Below, piece by piece: positions 7,115 through 14,346 of a DNA stretch of 20,711 nucleotides. A program made the translations under genes and the position numbers. The stretch spans positions 1-20,711 of the forward strand of contig CALBBS010000103.1 of the NCBI GenBank assembly GCA_937926845.1, written 5' to 3'. How positions within the stretch are numbered: the stretch's first letter is position 1; the number at the start of each line of letters is the position of its first letter. Source of the stretch: an uncultured Atopobium sp. (GTDB lineage Bacteria; Actinomycetota; Coriobacteriia; Coriobacteriales; Atopobiaceae). Below the pieces are notes generated by a model. It made no database searches. It was not told the origin of the DNA and saw only the letters and a list, made by a program, of their open reading frames with translations.

Positions 7115-8710
7115 ATGCCTGGCACAATGCGAGGTGTATATACCAACCTGACTGAAATCCGCAGGAAGGTATTTAAAGAGGTTTCGGCGCTTGCCTATGA
7201 AAAAGCAGATAAAAGCGTTGATGAAATTGCTCGCCAAATGGAAGAGCTGCCTTATAAGATTATTCCAGGTGATATTGCAACGTACCGCGAGAGCGTCTTT
7301 TTAGAGCGCGCTATTGTTGGTGAGCGCATTCGCATGACTATGGGCATGCCTATGCAGGATGTTGATCAGCGTGAACATATTTCTGATGGTTTGGAAGAAG
7401 CTTCTAGACCAGAAGTTTATTATCAGCCACCTCTCCGATCTATTGTCAAGTTTGCGTGCAACGCATGCGAGGACAACGTGTATCGCGTTACCAATGCATG
7501 CCAGGGTTGTCTTGCACATCCTTGCCGAGAGATTTGTCCTAAAGAGGCAATTAGCTTTGTAGATAAAAAGGCATATATTGATCAGGAGAAGTGCATTCAG
7601 TGCGGTATGTGCTTCAAGGTTTGCCCTTATCAGGCAATTCATCACCATGTACGTCCTTGCGCTGCTGCATGCGGTATGGACGCTATTGGATCTGATGAGC
7701 ATGGTCGTGCAGACATTGATTACGAGAAGTGCGTATCTTGTGGTCAGTGTCTGGTTAACTGCCCCTTTGGTGCAATTGCCGACAAGAGCCAGATTTTCCA
7801 GGTAATTCAGGCAATTAATGAGGGATATACCGTTGTTCCAATTGTGGCTCCTTCGTTTGTTGGCCAGTTTGGCAAGGGTAGCGTCGGTCGTCTTCGTGAG
7901 GCCTTCAAGGAGATGGGATTTGCCGAGGCGGAAGAGGTAGCAACTGGTGCTGACCTCTGCACCGTTCAGGAAGCAGAAGACTTTATCAAAGAAGTCCCAG
8001 AGAAGTTGCCATTTATGGGAACAAGTTGCTGCCCTTCCTGGTCTGCAATGGCTAAAAAAGAGCATCCAGAGCATGCTGATGCTATTTCTATGGCACTTAC
8101 CCCAATGGTTTTGACTGCTCGTCTGGTAAGAAAGCATAATCCAGAGTCCAAGATTGTCTTTATTGGACCATGCACTGCTAAGAAGCTTGAGGCACTGCGC
8201 CGCTCCGTTAAGTCCGAGGTTGATTTTGTTCTGACCTTTGAGGAGCTTGCGGGAATGATGGAGTCTAAGGGCATTGACTATACCAAGCTTGATGACGACA
8301 ACTCCGACTTTGAAAACGCCTCCCATGACGGTCGCGCCTTTGCCGTAGCAGGTGGCGTCGCAGGTGCTGTAGTAAACGTCATCCACCAGAAGTACCCCGA
8401 TAAAGAAGTCCCTATCATGGCTGTTGACGGCCTTGCTGAGTGTCGAACTATGCTTAAGGATGCTGTTAAGGGTAAATATCCCGGCTATCTTCTTGAGGGT
8501 ATGGCCTGTCCTGGCGGCTGTGTCGGAGGCGCTGGCACCCTGAGTGCTGTTAACCGTGCAGCCGCAGCAGTTAAGCGTTATGCAAAGACCGCTTCTTCTG
8601 AGCTTGCTTCTTCAAATAAGTACAACGATCTTATTCCAGAACTTGCGGGTACCGTCTCTGCTGAGGTTGAGATTGCTGAGGTCCTTGAGGTTCAGAAGCC
8701 TGTTGAGTAG
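7115..8710 (+). CDS. [FeFe] hydrogenase, monomeric ferredoxin type (group B-like)
   Basis: A 531-residue iron hydrogenase, a soluble enzyme that forms or consumes H2 with ferredoxin. Two ferredoxin CxxCxxCxxxCP clusters are at Cys160-170 and Cys206-216. A further Cys set lies at 115, 118, 129, 132, 137 and 141, with Cys182 and Cys186 between the ferredoxin clusters. The H-cluster motifs are TSCCPSW (303-309), GPCTAKKLE (352-359, with Gly instead of the Met usual in group A) and EGMACPGGCVGG (461-472), so all four cluster ligands are present. The N-terminal layout and the GPC variant fit the group B hydrogenases of fermentative anaerobes. A GAGGAGGGGGAG ribosome site precedes the ATG. No maturation genes (hydE/F/G) are in the window. 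A terminator follows 24 bases after the stop. Likely role: reoxidising ferredoxin during fermentation. Confidence 0.9.
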   Translation: MPGTMRGVYTNLTEIRRKVFKEVSALAYEKADKSVDEIARQMEELPYKIIPGDIATYRESVFLERAIVGERIRMTMGMPMQDVDQREHISDGLEEASRPEVYYQPPLRSIVKFACNACEDNVYRVTNACQGCLAHPCREICPKEAISFVDKKAYIDQEKCIQCGMCFKVCPYQAIHHHVRPCAAACGMDAIGSDEHGRADIDYEKCVSCGQCLVNCPFGAIADKSQIFQVIQAINEGYTVVPIVAPSFVGQFGKGSVGRLREAFKEMGFAEAEEVATGADLCTVQEAEDFIKEVPEKLPFMGTSCCPSWSAMAKKEHPEHADAISMALTPMVLTARLVRKHNPESKIVFIGPCTAKKLEALRRSVKSEVDFVLTFEELAGMMESKGIDYTKLDDDNSDFENASHDGRAFAVAGGVAGAVVNVIHQKYPDKEVPIMAVDGLAECRTMLKDAVKGKYPGYLLEGMACPGGCVGGAGTLSAVNRAAAAVKRYAKTASSELASSNKYNDLIPELAGTVSAEVEIAEVLEVQKPVE

Positions 8711-8733
8711 ACAGGTTCTCTCAAATTAAACGT

Positions 8734-8763
8734 AAAACGCCGGTGCACTGCATCGGCGTTTTT
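8734..8763 (+). terminator. Rho-independent terminator after the hydrogenase
   Basis: Arms AAAACGCCG (8734-8742) and CGGCGTTTT (8754-8762) are extended inward by a G-T wobble and TGC/GCA, leaving a 3-base loop. The stem ends in a T run (8759-8763). Confidence 0.9.
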
Positions 8764-8797
8764 ATATGATACAGATTATTAAGGTAATTTACCTGGT

Positions 8798-8826
8798 AAA
8801 AAAGGACCCGCGTTAACAGGTCCTTT
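8798..8826 (-). terminator. Rho-independent terminator of the minus-strand genes
   Basis: Arms AAAGGACC (8801-8808) and GGTCCTTT (8819-8826) form an 8-bp stem with a 10-base loop. Read on the minus strand it is followed by six T, 46 bases after the stop of the gene at 8872-9180. Confidence 0.85.
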
Positions 8827-8871
8827 AAGTTTTAGCTGAGAGATAGTCAACAAAATGCTGATTATTTTGAA

Positions 8872-9180
8872 TTACTCAGACTTTTCATTCTTCATGGATG
8901 CATAGAACGTTGCATGTGCAAAAACGTCTTTAATGGTTTTTCCATTAATAAAAGGAAGCGCGAGAAATTCGTCTACCGTTGGAACTAGTTCAGAACAATC
9001 TACAAAGTGGTTTTTTGAGTTTCTAATACTGGTGTCTTGAGCTCTCCATGCCTCAAAATTGACATCAGTGAGGTAATAAACCTGGTGTCCGACTTGCATG
9101 TACACAGAGTGATTACTGTGCAGGTACTCTACCAGGTCTTCGTAAGAAATCTGGAGAACCTCAGAACTTTTCTTGCCCAT
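8872..9180 (-). CDS. Small protein of unknown function
   Basis: A 102-residue soluble protein that I do not recognise. It has no signal peptide or membrane segment. The middle alternates short beta-like segments (HSVYMQVGHQVYYLTDV) with charged loops, followed by NHFVDCSELVPTVDEFLALPFINGKTIKDVF and a basic/acidic tail. The ATG at 9180 has AGGA 8 bases upstream, codon use is like that of the neighbours, and a clear terminator follows at 8798-8826, so it is probably a real gene. It sits 162 bases downstream of the HAD phosphatase on the same strand, a gap too long to assume a shared transcript. Confidence 0.65.
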   Translation of the reverse strand: MGKKSSEVLQISYEDLVEYLHSNHSVYMQVGHQVYYLTDVNFEAWRAQDTSIRNSKNHFVDCSELVPTVDEFLALPFINGKTIKDVFAHATFYASMKNEKSE

Positions 9181-9342
9181 GATGCAATCCTTTCCACGTC
9201 GCTTGCGCGCAAATTATGGACGCACTTTTATTGACTATACCGCCCTCCGAATACGCTTATTCAGATGAATTGAGAGGCATAGGCAAACGGACGTTTTTTC
9301 TCGCTCAACGGCAATGATGAATGGTTGTAATTTTTAGTGCTA

Positions 9343-9993
9343 CTATTTGAGAATTTCTTGCACCATTTCTTCTGCGGTATCGCAAAGCGTGGTAGCACCT
9401 GCAGCTAGAAGCGTTTCTTTATCTCTAAATCCCCAGGTAACACTTATGCAAGGCATGCCGCTGTTGTGTGCTGTTGCAACATCAACCTCGGAGTCTCCAA
9501 TATAGACAGCGTCTTGAGGGTCAACGCCAATTTGAGCAAGGGCATAATGGACAGGCTCGGCATCAGGCTTTCTCTTAAGGTCATCTCGCTGACCAAGTGC
9601 AAAGTCAAATCTACCTGGGAAGAAATTGCTCATTAAATCTGCAATAGCAAAGTCTGGCTTGTTGGAAACAACAGCGCATTTAACGTCAGCTGCTCTGAGC
9701 GTATCTACCGCATCAAGGATGCCAGGGTAGGGCGCAGTGTTATCCAAGCTGTGATCAGCGTAGTGCTCCTTAAAGCATGCGAGTACGCGCTGGTATGTTA
9801 CATCGTCTGTATCTTCTGGTACAGCATCGCGAATTAGTTTTGCAACGCCATTTCCCACCATCTGACGTACTTCATCAACGGTATAGGTGGGCATGTTGAA
9901 CTGCTCAAGAGCGTAATTTGTTGCCCAAGCAAGATCAACAATAGTGTTCAGAAGTGTTCCATCTAAATCAAATACAGCGGCTTTATAACTCAT
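9343..9993 (-). CDS. HAD-superfamily phosphatase, phosphoglycolate phosphatase-like
   Basis: A 216-residue haloacid dehalogenase hydrolase. Motif I is FDLDGTLLNT with nucleophile Asp9 and acid/base Asp11; motif II is VVSNKP; motif III Lys lies in LKRKPD; motif IV is YIGDSEVDVATAHNSGMPCISVTWGF with the metal-binding Asp pair. The cap after motif I (NYALEQFNMPTYTVDEVRQMVGNGVAKLIRDA) is the helical C1 cap of the Gph/PGP subfamily. It probably removes phosphate from a small metabolite such as 2-phosphoglycolate, but the substrate cannot be read from the sequence. AGGAG lies 5 bases before the ATG at 9993. It is divergent from the RiPP-like cluster, separated by about 200 very AT-rich bases. Confidence 0.85.
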   Translation of the reverse strand: MSYKAAVFDLDGTLLNTIVDLAWATNYALEQFNMPTYTVDEVRQMVGNGVAKLIRDAVPEDTDDVTYQRVLACFKEHYADHSLDNTAPYPGILDAVDTLRAADVKCAVVSNKPDFAIADLMSNFFPGRFDFALGQRDDLKRKPDAEPVHYALAQIGVDPQDAVYIGDSEVDVATAHNSGMPCISVTWGFRDKETLLAAGATTLCDTAEEMVQEILK

Positions 9994-10120
9994 TTATACT
10001 CCTTTTGTTATAGATAAAATTATACTGAGCTTACATTCAGTTTAAAAAATAATTGATTGTAAAGCATTATTTGGTATGACTGTAAGATTATTTGTGTGAA
10101 GTTTATGTATCTCTTAAACA

Positions 10121-10151
10121 TTGTTTCAAAAACAACAAAATTATTTACAAT
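10121..10151 (+). promoter_or_regulatory. Candidate promoter of the RiPP-like operon
   Basis: TACAAT at 10146-10151 resembles a -10 box. The -35 could be TTTCAA (10123-10128, 17-bp spacing) or TTGTTT (10121-10126, 19 bp); both are weak. TTGTTT and AAACAA (10130-10135) also form a small inverted repeat here. The rest of 9994-10198 is AT-rich with no other clear signal. The whole operon must be read from this gap because the upstream gene points away. Confidence 0.35.
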
Positions 10152-10198
10152 TCAGTAAAGGAGTTCATTAGATTTGTGCTTCGAGAATGGAGAAACAA

Positions 10199-10444
10199 AT
10201 GAGTGATGATTTTCGTAAATTGGTAACTGCCCTACAATCTGATTATTCTTTAGCGATTGATTTTCTCGATGATCCTTCATGTTTTTTGAAGAATTATCAG
10301 CTTAATGAAAATGAATACAAAGCTTTAAGTACATCAGATTTTTCTTTGTTAGCAGAATTATGCGGAAGTGAGCAGGTTGCTGCTGGAGCGTTATCAGGTG
10401 CGCATTCAAGTCTTTGCACAAAGACTACTCCAATAATTAAATGA
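10199..10444 (+). CDS. Putative RiPP (lanthipeptide-type) precursor peptide
   Basis: An 81-residue peptide. ATG 10199 is preferred over ATG 10187 because GGAG (10189-10192) then sits 6 bases upstream. Residues 1-54 look like a leader: acidic, helical, with KLVTALQSDYSLAIDFLDDPSCFLKNYQL and then NENEYKALSTSDFSLLAEL. The 'sDy-x-la-x-fl-x-dP-x-x-fL-x-x-y-x-Ln-x-x-E-x-x-aL' rhythm resembles LigA/Nif11-like RiPP leaders, and LVTALQ loosely recalls the LxLQ box of class III leaders. Residues 55-81 form a Gly/Ala/Ser/Thr/Cys tail with CGSEQVAAGALSG and then AHSSLCTKTTPIIK, giving four Ser, three Thr and two Cys for possible modification. There is no signal peptide. Its stop overlaps the S9 peptidase start (ATGA), and a lyase-kinase and exporter follow. 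Assignment rests on composition and context; the cleavage point is unknown. Confidence 0.7.
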   Translation: MSDDFRKLVTALQSDYSLAIDFLDDPSCFLKNYQLNENEYKALSTSDFSLLAELCGSEQVAAGALSGAHSSLCTKTTPIIK

Positions 10445-11943
10445 GTGTTGTAGAACAGTATAATTTTTATTATCTCAGGACTTGTAAATATTGCATATTT
10501 TCAAGTCCTGAAGATATATTAATCAAAGAGATATTGTTTTTTTCTGTTTCAGATAAGAAAGACTCTTATTGTGTTGTGACTGAAATGGAAGGCTGTCGTT
10601 TTAATTTAATAGTTTATTTAAAGACATTTGGTTATATTAGTTGGAGTTTTTCTTTTCAGGTTTTGGATGTTTTTTGGGTCGGTTCACGTATTTGTTTAAT
10701 GCTTGAGAATTGCTTTATTATTTTTGATCCAATTTCAAAGAAACGAATGGTACTTACATTGCCATCATATAGGATTCATAAGATTATATCTTTGAATTCA
10801 TCGGAATATGTTTATTCAACTTTTTCAAAAAATATCAATTATTGCTCTATTGTGAAACATAATATTATTATAAATAAAGATACAGTTATAAAAGAGATAT
10901 CATCCTATGAAAAAGAAGTAAAAGAGAATATAGGCAATTTGAATCAAGATCAGCAAAATGCTATTGATAATTTTATTTCAACCCTTTCAACATATGGTCA
11001 AGCAAGCTTTGTAGGAAAAATAAATAATGCGATAATTCAGTTTAAATATAATAGATTAAATACTGAAGTTGTTGTTGAAGAAAAGGTTCGGTGGACAATT
11101 CCTGGATTTATACAATCTGGGGGAATATTTAAATCCAAGTTAATTATACTTTGGTCAAATTTTTTGAATGAGCCTCAATTGGTTTGTCTAGATGAAAAGC
11201 AGTATGATAAATTTCATTTTCCAAACACATCGTCAATTTCTTATTGTATTGATTCAAGCACATTACAGCCATATTATTTTGTCAGCGATAAGAAATCAAA
11301 AGACTATGTTCTTTTTTTGCATGGGGGTCCGACTGGTCAATTTGTCAATCGTTATGATTTTCTTTATAAATGTCTTTTAGAGATAAATTGTAATCTACTG
11401 TTTTTGAATTATATTGGAAGTAGCGGATATACAAGTGAATATCAGAGTTCATTAGTTAATAGGGGAGGAAAGTTAGACGTAAAGTTGATCAAAGAGTTTA
11501 TTGAAAATTTTATTAAAGATTACGAAATTGAAAGGTTAGTAGTAGTTGGAATGAGCTATGGAGGCTACCTGTCTATACTCCTTTCAAAGAGATTTAGTAC
11601 AAAAGGATTTATCAAGTTCGTCTCTATTTCTGGATTTTGTAACGTTATGTTTCAATATTTATTTTCGTCCGCTCGGAATGTCATTCTTTTATATTTATTA
11701 AATAATTATGAAAAAAATAAATATAGTATTGACCCAGTATATATAAACTTTTTAGATGTAAAAAATTTATCTTTTATTCATGGTTTGAATGATACTTATT
11801 GCCCTCTTGAACAGATAGAACAATTTTGTATTAAAAATAACTTCAAACTATCCATTCTAAAAAATTTGAATCATATATCAATGTCATCATTGGAAAAACT
11901 GGATGTAGCTCGCATCCTGATGAAAGAGATGGAAAATGATTAG
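10441..11943 (+). CDS. Prolyl-oligopeptidase-like serine peptidase (S9 family), putative leader protease
   Basis: A 500-residue protein with an N-terminal region of about 270 residues rich in beta strands (propeller-like) and a C-terminal alpha/beta hydrolase domain. Visible elements: HGGP at 294-297 for the oxyanion region, nucleophile Ser372 in GMSYGGY, Asp451 in HGLND, and His478 in LKNLNHIS. The spacing and order match S9 peptidases, so the triad is complete. There is no signal peptide; it should be cytoplasmic. Some class III lanthipeptide clusters encode a prolyl oligopeptidase that removes the leader (FlaP type), which is the obvious role here. The start overlaps the precursor stop by 4 bases (ATGA) without its own clear ribosome site, so it is translationally coupled. 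Very AT-rich codon use. The propeller part is too divergent for me to count blades. Confidence 0.75.
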   Translation: MSVVEQYNFYYLRTCKYCIFSSPEDILIKEILFFSVSDKKDSYCVVTEMEGCRFNLIVYLKTFGYISWSFSFQVLDVFWVGSRICLMLENCFIIFDPISKKRMVLTLPSYRIHKIISLNSSEYVYSTFSKNINYCSIVKHNIIINKDTVIKEISSYEKEVKENIGNLNQDQQNAIDNFISTLSTYGQASFVGKINNAIIQFKYNRLNTEVVVEEKVRWTIPGFIQSGGIFKSKLIILWSNFLNEPQLVCLDEKQYDKFHFPNTSSISYCIDSSTLQPYYFVSDKKSKDYVLFLHGGPTGQFVNRYDFLYKCLLEINCNLLFLNYIGSSGYTSEYQSSLVNRGGKLDVKLIKEFIENFIKDYEIERLVVVGMSYGGYLSILLSKRFSTKGFIKFVSISGFCNVMFQYLFSSARNVILLYLLNNYEKNKYSIDPVYINFLDVKNLSFIHGLNDTYCPLEQIEQFCIKNNFKLSILKNLNHISMSSLEKLDVARILMKEMEND

Positions 11944-12211
11944 AAAAGTTAAAACACCGTTGGTCGACTCGTTAGATTTGTTTATTGAATCTTCGCGTGA
12001 GATAACAGATTACAAACTATATTATGATTTTATTGTTAAGTCTTTTTATGTAAATAGGCAAGAACGGTTTAGTTTATCTGATTTACATAGGTATTTATCA
12101 GAAAAAAATGTTAAAGATAAAAAGGAGTTACTTTTAATATACATGCATAGTCTATACGTATTGGCAATAGATAAAGACTTATCGATTTATGGGAATGGTT
12201 TTAATGTTTAG
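11936..12211 (+). CDS. Small orphan protein in the RiPP-like operon
   Basis: A 91-residue protein that I do not recognise. It is mostly helical by eye: a first helix (SLDLFIESSREITDYKLYYDFIVKSFYV), a segment FSLSDLHRYLSEKN, a third helix KKELLLIYMHSLYVLAI and a short final strand (DLSIYGNGF). This helix-helix-helix-strand order is compatible with a winged-helix fold, the fold of RiPP precursor recognition elements, but that is a guess from layout only. No Cys, signal peptide or membrane segment is present. The start overlaps the peptidase stop by 8 bases and the gene overlaps the lyase-kinase start, so it is firmly within the operon and probably made in step with the synthetase. Confidence 0.6.
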   Translation: MIRKVKTPLVDSLDLFIESSREITDYKLYYDFIVKSFYVNRQERFSLSDLHRYLSEKNVKDKKELLLIYMHSLYVLAIDKDLSIYGNGFNV

Positions 12212-13442
12212 AGCAGAGGATTACTTAAAAAATATCGAAAAAGATCAACTTGGAATTTGGGCTTATCCAAGTGATAATATTTATGATAATTTACCAACTT
12301 CTGGAATAAAAGTCCATATTTCTGCAATTCCACAAAATTCTGAGTATATTTTTAAAGCAGTGTATCCTTTTTTACGAGAAAAAAATTTATTATTTAAGGT
12401 TCTTGTATCTGATCAAATTTTGATGCGAGAAAATAGTGGTGAGTTTGGTTATTCTCAATTGGGTAAATTTATAACAATTTATCCAAAATCGGAAAATGAG
12501 CTTGTTTGTATTGTTCCTGCTCTTCATATTTTAACAATTGGATTTTCTTCAATTAGAATTCCCTCAGATTGTAGATATACGAATGATTCAATTATATATT
12601 ATCGATATGGAGAGTTTAAGTCAGATGAAAATTTTATTGATAATCGATTAAGCACTTCAACTACAAAAACTTTAATCCCAGATGACTTGAAATATGTTCA
12701 GAAAGAACTTTCTATTATAAAAGAGTTCACCCCAATTAAATGTATCCGAGCGAGAGGAAAGTCATGTGTTTATCTCGGAATAATGAACTGTAATCGCAAA
12801 ATCGTAATAATAAAAATGTGGAATCATATTGGTGAAGGATTAGATTATTCAGGTTTTGAATTATTTAAGCATGAATATAAGTTGTTGAAGTCATGTGAAA
12901 AACTAGATTCTATTCCAAATATGATAGATTCATTTTATTACAGGGACTGTTATGTAATTGTCGAAGAGAATATGACTGGACATTTGCTTCAAGATTTTTT
13001 ATTAAAAGGAGTTTCTAGAAATAAAAGAAAACTTATAATGTGTGGAATAATTTCAGAGTTAGAAAAGATTGTGTGTAATGGATTTATTCCTTTTGATATT
13101 GCGCCATCAAATTTGCTATTGAAAGGGAATAAGATAAAACTAATCGATTTCGAGTTTTTTCGTTCAATTGATGAAGACTCACCAACTTACAATTTCGGAA
13201 CGCCTGGATTTATGCACGACAACGTACAGCCAAGTAGGCAGTTTATTTTTTCATTAGCAATGATAGATTATTATTTGCAAGATAGTGTTCAATATAAAAC
13301 GTTGTTAGAAAATAATGAAGTTAATAAGGATACTATAGACTATGTCTATAACAAGTTTAGTTTTATTTTGTCTAAAGAAAATGCTGTTTCGCTAAAAGAC
13401 TGTCTAAGAATACTCAAAGAGTATATAGAGGAGGAAAGATAG
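12189..13442 (+). CDS. Class III/IV lanthipeptide synthetase-like lyase-kinase without cyclase domain
   Basis: A 417-residue protein (412 if the ATG at 12204 is used; no start has a strong ribosome site). Residues about 35-145 match the phospho-Ser/Thr lyase domain of class III/IV synthetases: KVHISA with His43, LLFKVL with Lys70, GKFITIYP, SDCRY, and YRYGEF with Arg139. Residues about 175-400 are a protein-kinase domain: a Gly-loop (RARGKSCVYLG), Lys209 in VIIKMW, a catalytic loop FDIAPSN with Asp303 and Asn308, the metal site LIDFE with Asp320 in place of DFG, and GTPGF. These are the lanthipeptide-kinase variants of the motifs. The protein stops at the end of the kinase C-lobe, and the next gene starts 2 bases later, so the LanC-like cyclase domain (normally about 400 further residues) is absent, not frameshifted. 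Expected role: phosphorylation and elimination of Ser/Thr in the 10199 peptide to dehydro residues. Confidence 0.8.
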   Translation: MGMVLMFRAEDYLKNIEKDQLGIWAYPSDNIYDNLPTSGIKVHISAIPQNSEYIFKAVYPFLREKNLLFKVLVSDQILMRENSGEFGYSQLGKFITIYPKSENELVCIVPALHILTIGFSSIRIPSDCRYTNDSIIYYRYGEFKSDENFIDNRLSTSTTKTLIPDDLKYVQKELSIIKEFTPIKCIRARGKSCVYLGIMNCNRKIVIIKMWNHIGEGLDYSGFELFKHEYKLLKSCEKLDSIPNMIDSFYYRDCYVIVEENMTGHLLQDFLLKGVSRNKRKLIMCGIISELEKIVCNGFIPFDIAPSNLLLKGNKIKLIDFEFFRSIDEDSPTYNFGTPGFMHDNVQPSRQFIFSLAMIDYYLQDSVQYKTLLENNEVNKDTIDYVYNKFSFILSKENAVSLKDCLRILKEYIEEER

Positions 13443-13443
13443 A

Positions 13444-14346
13444 ATGAAATCCATTAAATTTGATGATGTATCTTATCATTATCATAATTCCGATAAAGGA
13501 ATTCGGAACTTCTCTTTAGAAATCTCTAAAGGTGAATTTATAGCGGTAATTGGTAAGAATGGTGCAGGCAAATCAACTTTTTTGAATTTGGTTGCTGGAC
13601 TATTAAAGAAGTATGACGGAAAAATTATTGTTGAAGAAGAGATACCCTTTAGAGATGTTGGAGTTTGTCTACAGAAACAATCAATCGATTGGTATTTAAA
13701 TGTCTTTGACAATGTGTACCTTGGTGCAAGATTAAGTGGACAAACATCTAGCGATGCTAAGGAAAGTACTTATAAGATCATAAATTTTCTTGGATTGTCT
13801 GAGTTTGAAAAATCTTTACCTGATGGCTTATCTGGAGGACAACAGCAGCTCCTGCAGGTTGCAAGAGCGTTGGTTCATAAACCAAATTTTCTTATTCTTG
13901 ATGAGCCAACCTCCGGGCTGGATGTAATCAAAGGAGATAATTTATTTAAATATTTAAGAAAAGAATGTGATAACAGAAACTGTACGGTACTTGTTTCCTC
14001 ACATGATCTTGGTTTGTTGGAGGAGTATTGTGATCAGGTTTTATTAATAGAAGATGGTAAATTAAAATTTTTCGGCAAAATTTCCGACTTCTTTTTACAG
14101 TACTCTTATGAAAAATTAGCGCGAATTACTTTTGATGGGTTGTTATCGCTTAACAATCAAAGTGATTTAATGTCTTGTTGCCCTTGTTCGATTGAAGAAA
14201 ATGAAATAACAATACGTGAAGATTATTTTCTTAAGCTGCCTGTTCTTATCGGTAAGTTACAGGAACTTGTTTCAATAAAAAATATTACTTTTAATAATTT
14301 GACACTGAGACAAATAATTTTGGAAGGATCTGATAATGAATTTTAA
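13444..14346 (+). CDS. ABC transporter ATP-binding protein of the RiPP-like operon
   Basis: A 300-residue ATPase of the drug/bacteriocin-export (ABC-2 partner) type. Motifs: Walker A GKNGAGKST at 37-45, Q-loop VCLQKQSIDW, signature LSGGQQQ from 129, Walker B LILDEPTSGLD with Asp153 and Glu154, and H-loop SSHD with His187. All catalytic residues are intact. The last 80 residues (after KLKFFGKISDFF) form the accessory C-terminal extension seen in this group. The ribosome site is AGGAAAG just before the ATG, within the end of the lyase-kinase gene. It should form a complex with the permease that follows, whose start overlaps by 11 bases, to export the modified peptide or give self-resistance. 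Confidence 0.88.
   Translation: MKSIKFDDVSYHYHNSDKGIRNFSLEISKGEFIAVIGKNGAGKSTFLNLVAGLLKKYDGKIIVEEEIPFRDVGVCLQKQSIDWYLNVFDNVYLGARLSGQTSSDAKESTYKIINFLGLSEFEKSLPDGLSGGQQQLLQVARALVHKPNFLILDEPTSGLDVIKGDNLFKYLRKECDNRNCTVLVSSHDLGLLEEYCDQVLLIEDGKLKFFGKISDFFLQYSYEKLARITFDGLLSLNNQSDLMSCCPCSIEENEITIREDYFLKLPVLIGKLQELVSIKNITFNNLTLRQIILEGSDNEF

Noticed and set aside
7301..8386. A 361-codon open frame on the minus strand
   Set aside because: It lies wholly antisense to the hydrogenase gene, its translation is rich in Cys, Asn and Leu with no family resemblance, and the plus-strand frame has clear motifs and a ribosome site. It is a codon-bias shadow.
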